A DNA stretch of 64,000 nt. Origin: an uncultured Phycisphaerales bacterium. Lineage in GTDB: Bacteria; Planctomycetota; Phycisphaerae; Phycisphaerales; SM1A02. The stretch is from assembly GCA_949373145.1 (NCBI GenBank), contig CASICI010000012.1, positions 47,386-111,385 of the forward strand, written 5' to 3'. The notes under the pieces were generated by a model. It was not told the DNA's origin, did not search any database, and saw only the letters and a program-made list of their open reading frames with translations. The translations under genes were made by a program, and so were the position numbers. Positions within the stretch are counted from its first letter, which is position 1. The number at the start of each line of letters is the position of its first letter. Positions 62,140 through 64,000 of this stretch are shown one piece after another.

Positions 62140-63694
62140 CTACTCGGCCTTCCAGTAGCGCCGGGTGAAGAGCACCAGCACCGTGAAGAACTCCAGACGA
62201 CCCAGCAGCATCATGCTGGCCAGCACCCATTTCGTGCGCTGGTTGCATCCACGCGTAGGTTTCCGAGGCCCCCGCACTCGCCACGCCCGGACCGATGTTG
62301 AAGAGACAGGAGAAGGACTCGCTGAGTGCCGTCGTGAGATCGAGATCCGGACCTTCGATGATCTGCACCAGAGCGGTGCTGAGCGCGAGGAAGAAGAGAC
62401 TGACCAACAGGATTGAAAGCACTTCGATCTTGATGCCGGCGTCGATGCTGTTTCTTCCCATCTTCAAGGAGCGCACCACCGAGGGGCGATGCTCACGTTC
62501 GATCGTCGACTGAAGCACCTTGAGCCCGATGACGGCACGAACGACCTTCATGCCTCCCGCAGTCGATCCCGCACACCCCCCGATGAACGCGAGCACCATG
62601 AGAATGCAGAGGGCGAGTTCGGGAAAGTAGTCGAAGTCGGCGGTGCAGTATCCGGTGGTCGTTCCCAGGGAGATCACCGTGAAGGACGCCAGACGAAGAC
62701 TGTTGAAGAACGTCGGATCCTGAGCGGCGATCTCGGGAGAACCCACCATCTGAATCGGTTCGTCCACGACCCATCAACGTGGCGGTCACGATCAGGATGC
62801 AGAAGACGATGAGCGCCGCGAACACCTTGAGCTCCGTGTCCTGCAAGCAAAGCCCGCCAGCCCTTCCGGATCGCTCTGAAGTACAGCCCGAAACTGATCG
62901 CACTCAGGAACATGAAGACACAGGCGGCGTATTCCAGGAAAGGCGAGTCAAAGGACGCGAAGCTGTCGTTGCGGGTCGAGAACCCTGCCGTTGAGACCGT
63001 GGTCATCGCTTGGGCGACGGCCTCGAAAGGTGCCCATGCCACCGAACAGGTAGGTCAGGAAGGTCGCCACCGAAAGGACCAGATACGTGAGCCACAGGAT
63101 CCGAGCGGTCTGACGGATGTGCGGGCGAAGACCTTCGGGGCTGGGCCCGGTCGATTCGGCACTGAAAAGCAGCTTGCCTCCCACGCCAAGAGAAGGCAGG
63201 ACGGCAACGAAGAGCACCACGATGCCGACTCCGCCCAGCCACTGGGTCAGCGCGCGCCAGAGAAGCAAGCCGCGAGGCATCGCCTCGATGTCGTCGATGA
63301 TGGTCGCACCGGTCGTCGTCAAGCCGCTCATCGCTTCGAAGAAACACGCCGTGAAAGAGTGCAATGACGGTTCGATGAAGTCGGGGTCGCCGATCAGACT
63401 CCAGATCCAATACGGGGAGGCCGCGAAGAACGCACCGACGATCCAGGACGCGGACACCAGAAAGACCGCCTCGCGGCGGTGCATGTACCGGGGCGTCGAC
63501 CGGGTCAGAAAGATCGCCAGGAGGCTGGCCAGAACCCCGACGAGGGAGCAGGCGCTCAGGGCCTGAAACGCCCAGAGCTCGTCGGCATCCCCCTGGAACA
63601 CCCAGAGCAGCGACAAGAGCGAGCACACTCCCATCAGAGCGGAAAGCACCAAGACGAACTGACCGAGATTTCTGGCGACAAGACCAAGATTCAA
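62140..63694 (-). CDS. trkH: Trk-type potassium uptake membrane protein (frameshifted)
   Basis: Eight-helix K+ transporter of the TrkH/KtrB family. In order: GLVARNLGQFVLVLSALMGVC, MSGLTTTGATIIDDIEAMPRGLLLWRALTQWLGGVGIVVL (first selectivity loop), AMTTVSTAGFSTRNDSFASFDSPFLE (second), TVISLGTTTGYCTADFDYFPEL (third), FIGGCAGSTAGGMKVVRAVIGLKVL, and the end KWVLASMMLLGRLEFFTVLVLFTRRYWKAE at 62140. Frame changes near 63.03, 62.86, 62.77 and 62.24 kb. It is convergent with nuoI and lies 11 bases after trkA, its cytoplasmic regulator. Confidence 0.9.
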
Positions 63695-63705
63695 GGGAGG
63701 AGTCC

Positions 63706-64000
63706 TCAGGTGGCGTCGAAGAGCTTGCGAAGTTCCGGTTCGGACTCGCTTCTGCCGAGCACCAGAACCACGTCGCCGGATTCGATGGAATCATCCGCGG
63801 TGGGGACCGCGGTTTCGTCACCTCTCTGGATCGCGACGATCGACCAGTTGGGGGTGAGCTTGATGGTTCGAAGGCGTTCACCGATCACGGAGGAGTTGTC
63901 GCCCGGACGGACACGCCAGAGATCGAGAACGCCTCGCTCGAGGGAACTGAGCAGGCGCACGCTCGAATCGTCGAGCGCATCCTCGATTTCGGCCGAGGCG
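63706..64000 (-). CDS. trkA: Trk potassium uptake regulator TrkA, C-terminal part
   Basis: The last 97 codons of a gene that continues past the right edge. WRVRPGDNSSVIGERLRTIKL and VAIQRGDETAVPTADDSIESGDVVLVLGRSE form an RCK_C domain, the regulator of Trk/Ktr K+ channels. Together with trkH it is one operon. The NAD/ATP-binding RCK_N part is outside the window. Confidence 0.88.
   Translation of the reverse strand, partial: ASAEIEDALDDSSVRLLSSLERGVLDLWRVRPGDNSSVIGERLRTIKLTPNWSIVAIQRGDETAVPTADDSIESGDVVLVLGRSESEPELRKLFDAT

Noticed and set aside
1..64000. tRNA, rRNA, CRISPR arrays, insertion sequences or prophage
   Set aside because: No T-loop GGTTCGANTCC in non-coding space with cloverleaf pairing, no spaced direct repeats of 25-40 bases, and no transposase, integrase or phage structural motifs in any frame.

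Overview
The window looks like a chromosomal segment of a planctomycete, most likely a marine member of the Phycisphaerae. The evidence is circumstantial: two secreted proteins end in the short dockerin-like repeats (DxNGDGxVxGxDLAxLLxxWG) common in that class, one secreted protein ends in a PAPG-type PEP-CTERM-like sorting tail, there is a lipoprotein sulfatase, and base composition is moderately GC-rich with genes on both strands in short operons. I see no tRNA, rRNA, CRISPR array, insertion sequence or prophage.

Layout. 0-6.4 kb (minus strand): start of folC (cut by the window edge), a small unknown protein, a sulfatase, then three uncharacterised genes, one carrying a Lon-protease-like Ser/Lys domain without an ATPase. 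6.5-16 kb: a HEPN-type protein, an HtpX-like M48 protease, an HD-domain protein and a complete tripartite RND efflux operon (outer-membrane factor, adaptor, pump). 15.7-18.4 kb (plus): an MTA/SAH nucleosidase and a CstA peptide/pyruvate transporter. 18.6-24.1 kb (plus): an alpha-glucan degradation set (GH13 amylase, 4-alpha-glucanotransferase, alpha-glucan phosphorylase), each broken by many frameshifts. 24.5-27.2 kb: two paralogous secreted ClpP/NfeD-fold proteins followed by a strong terminator. 27.7-34.8 kb: a secreted thioester-domain-like protein with a sorting tail, a P-loop kinase-like protein, a single-module NRPS-like enzyme (A-PCP-TE), a phosphatase-like lipoprotein lacking its catalytic Cys, and a tRNA-dihydrouridine synthase.

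34.8-44 kb (almost all minus): thyX, two bPH2 proteins, a small membrane protein, an orphan OppF-type ATPase, an HtrA/DegP protease, panB, a candidate non-coding RNA on the opposite strand, a degenerate metallo-beta-lactamase-fold protein, coaD, and a dehydratase-ACP-dehydratase trio. PanB and CoaD supply the CoA from which the phosphopantetheine arm of ACP is made, so this block has a common theme. 44-56 kb: ftsK with a very long acidic tract, an M64 peptidase with dockerin-like repeats, a secreted unknown, a yeast-FCY1-type cytosine deaminase, a nucleotide-sugar epimerase, an MscS channel, purU, a P-domain protein with dockerin-like repeats and a secreted alpha/beta hydrolase. 56.2-61.4 kb (minus): the ATP synthase genes atpZ-I-B-E-F-H-A, closed by a terminator directly after atpA, so atpG/D/C must lie elsewhere. 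61.5-64 kb: nuoI, trkH and the end of trkA.

Sequence quality. Frameshifts are concentrated in two stretches, about 18.7-24.1 kb and 57.4-63.1 kb, and absent from the roughly 33 kb between them. The second stretch includes atpA, atpB, atpE, atpF and nuoI, which could not all be inactive in a living cell, and at least one break sits in a T homopolymer. I therefore read most of these breaks as sequencing or assembly errors, not gene decay.
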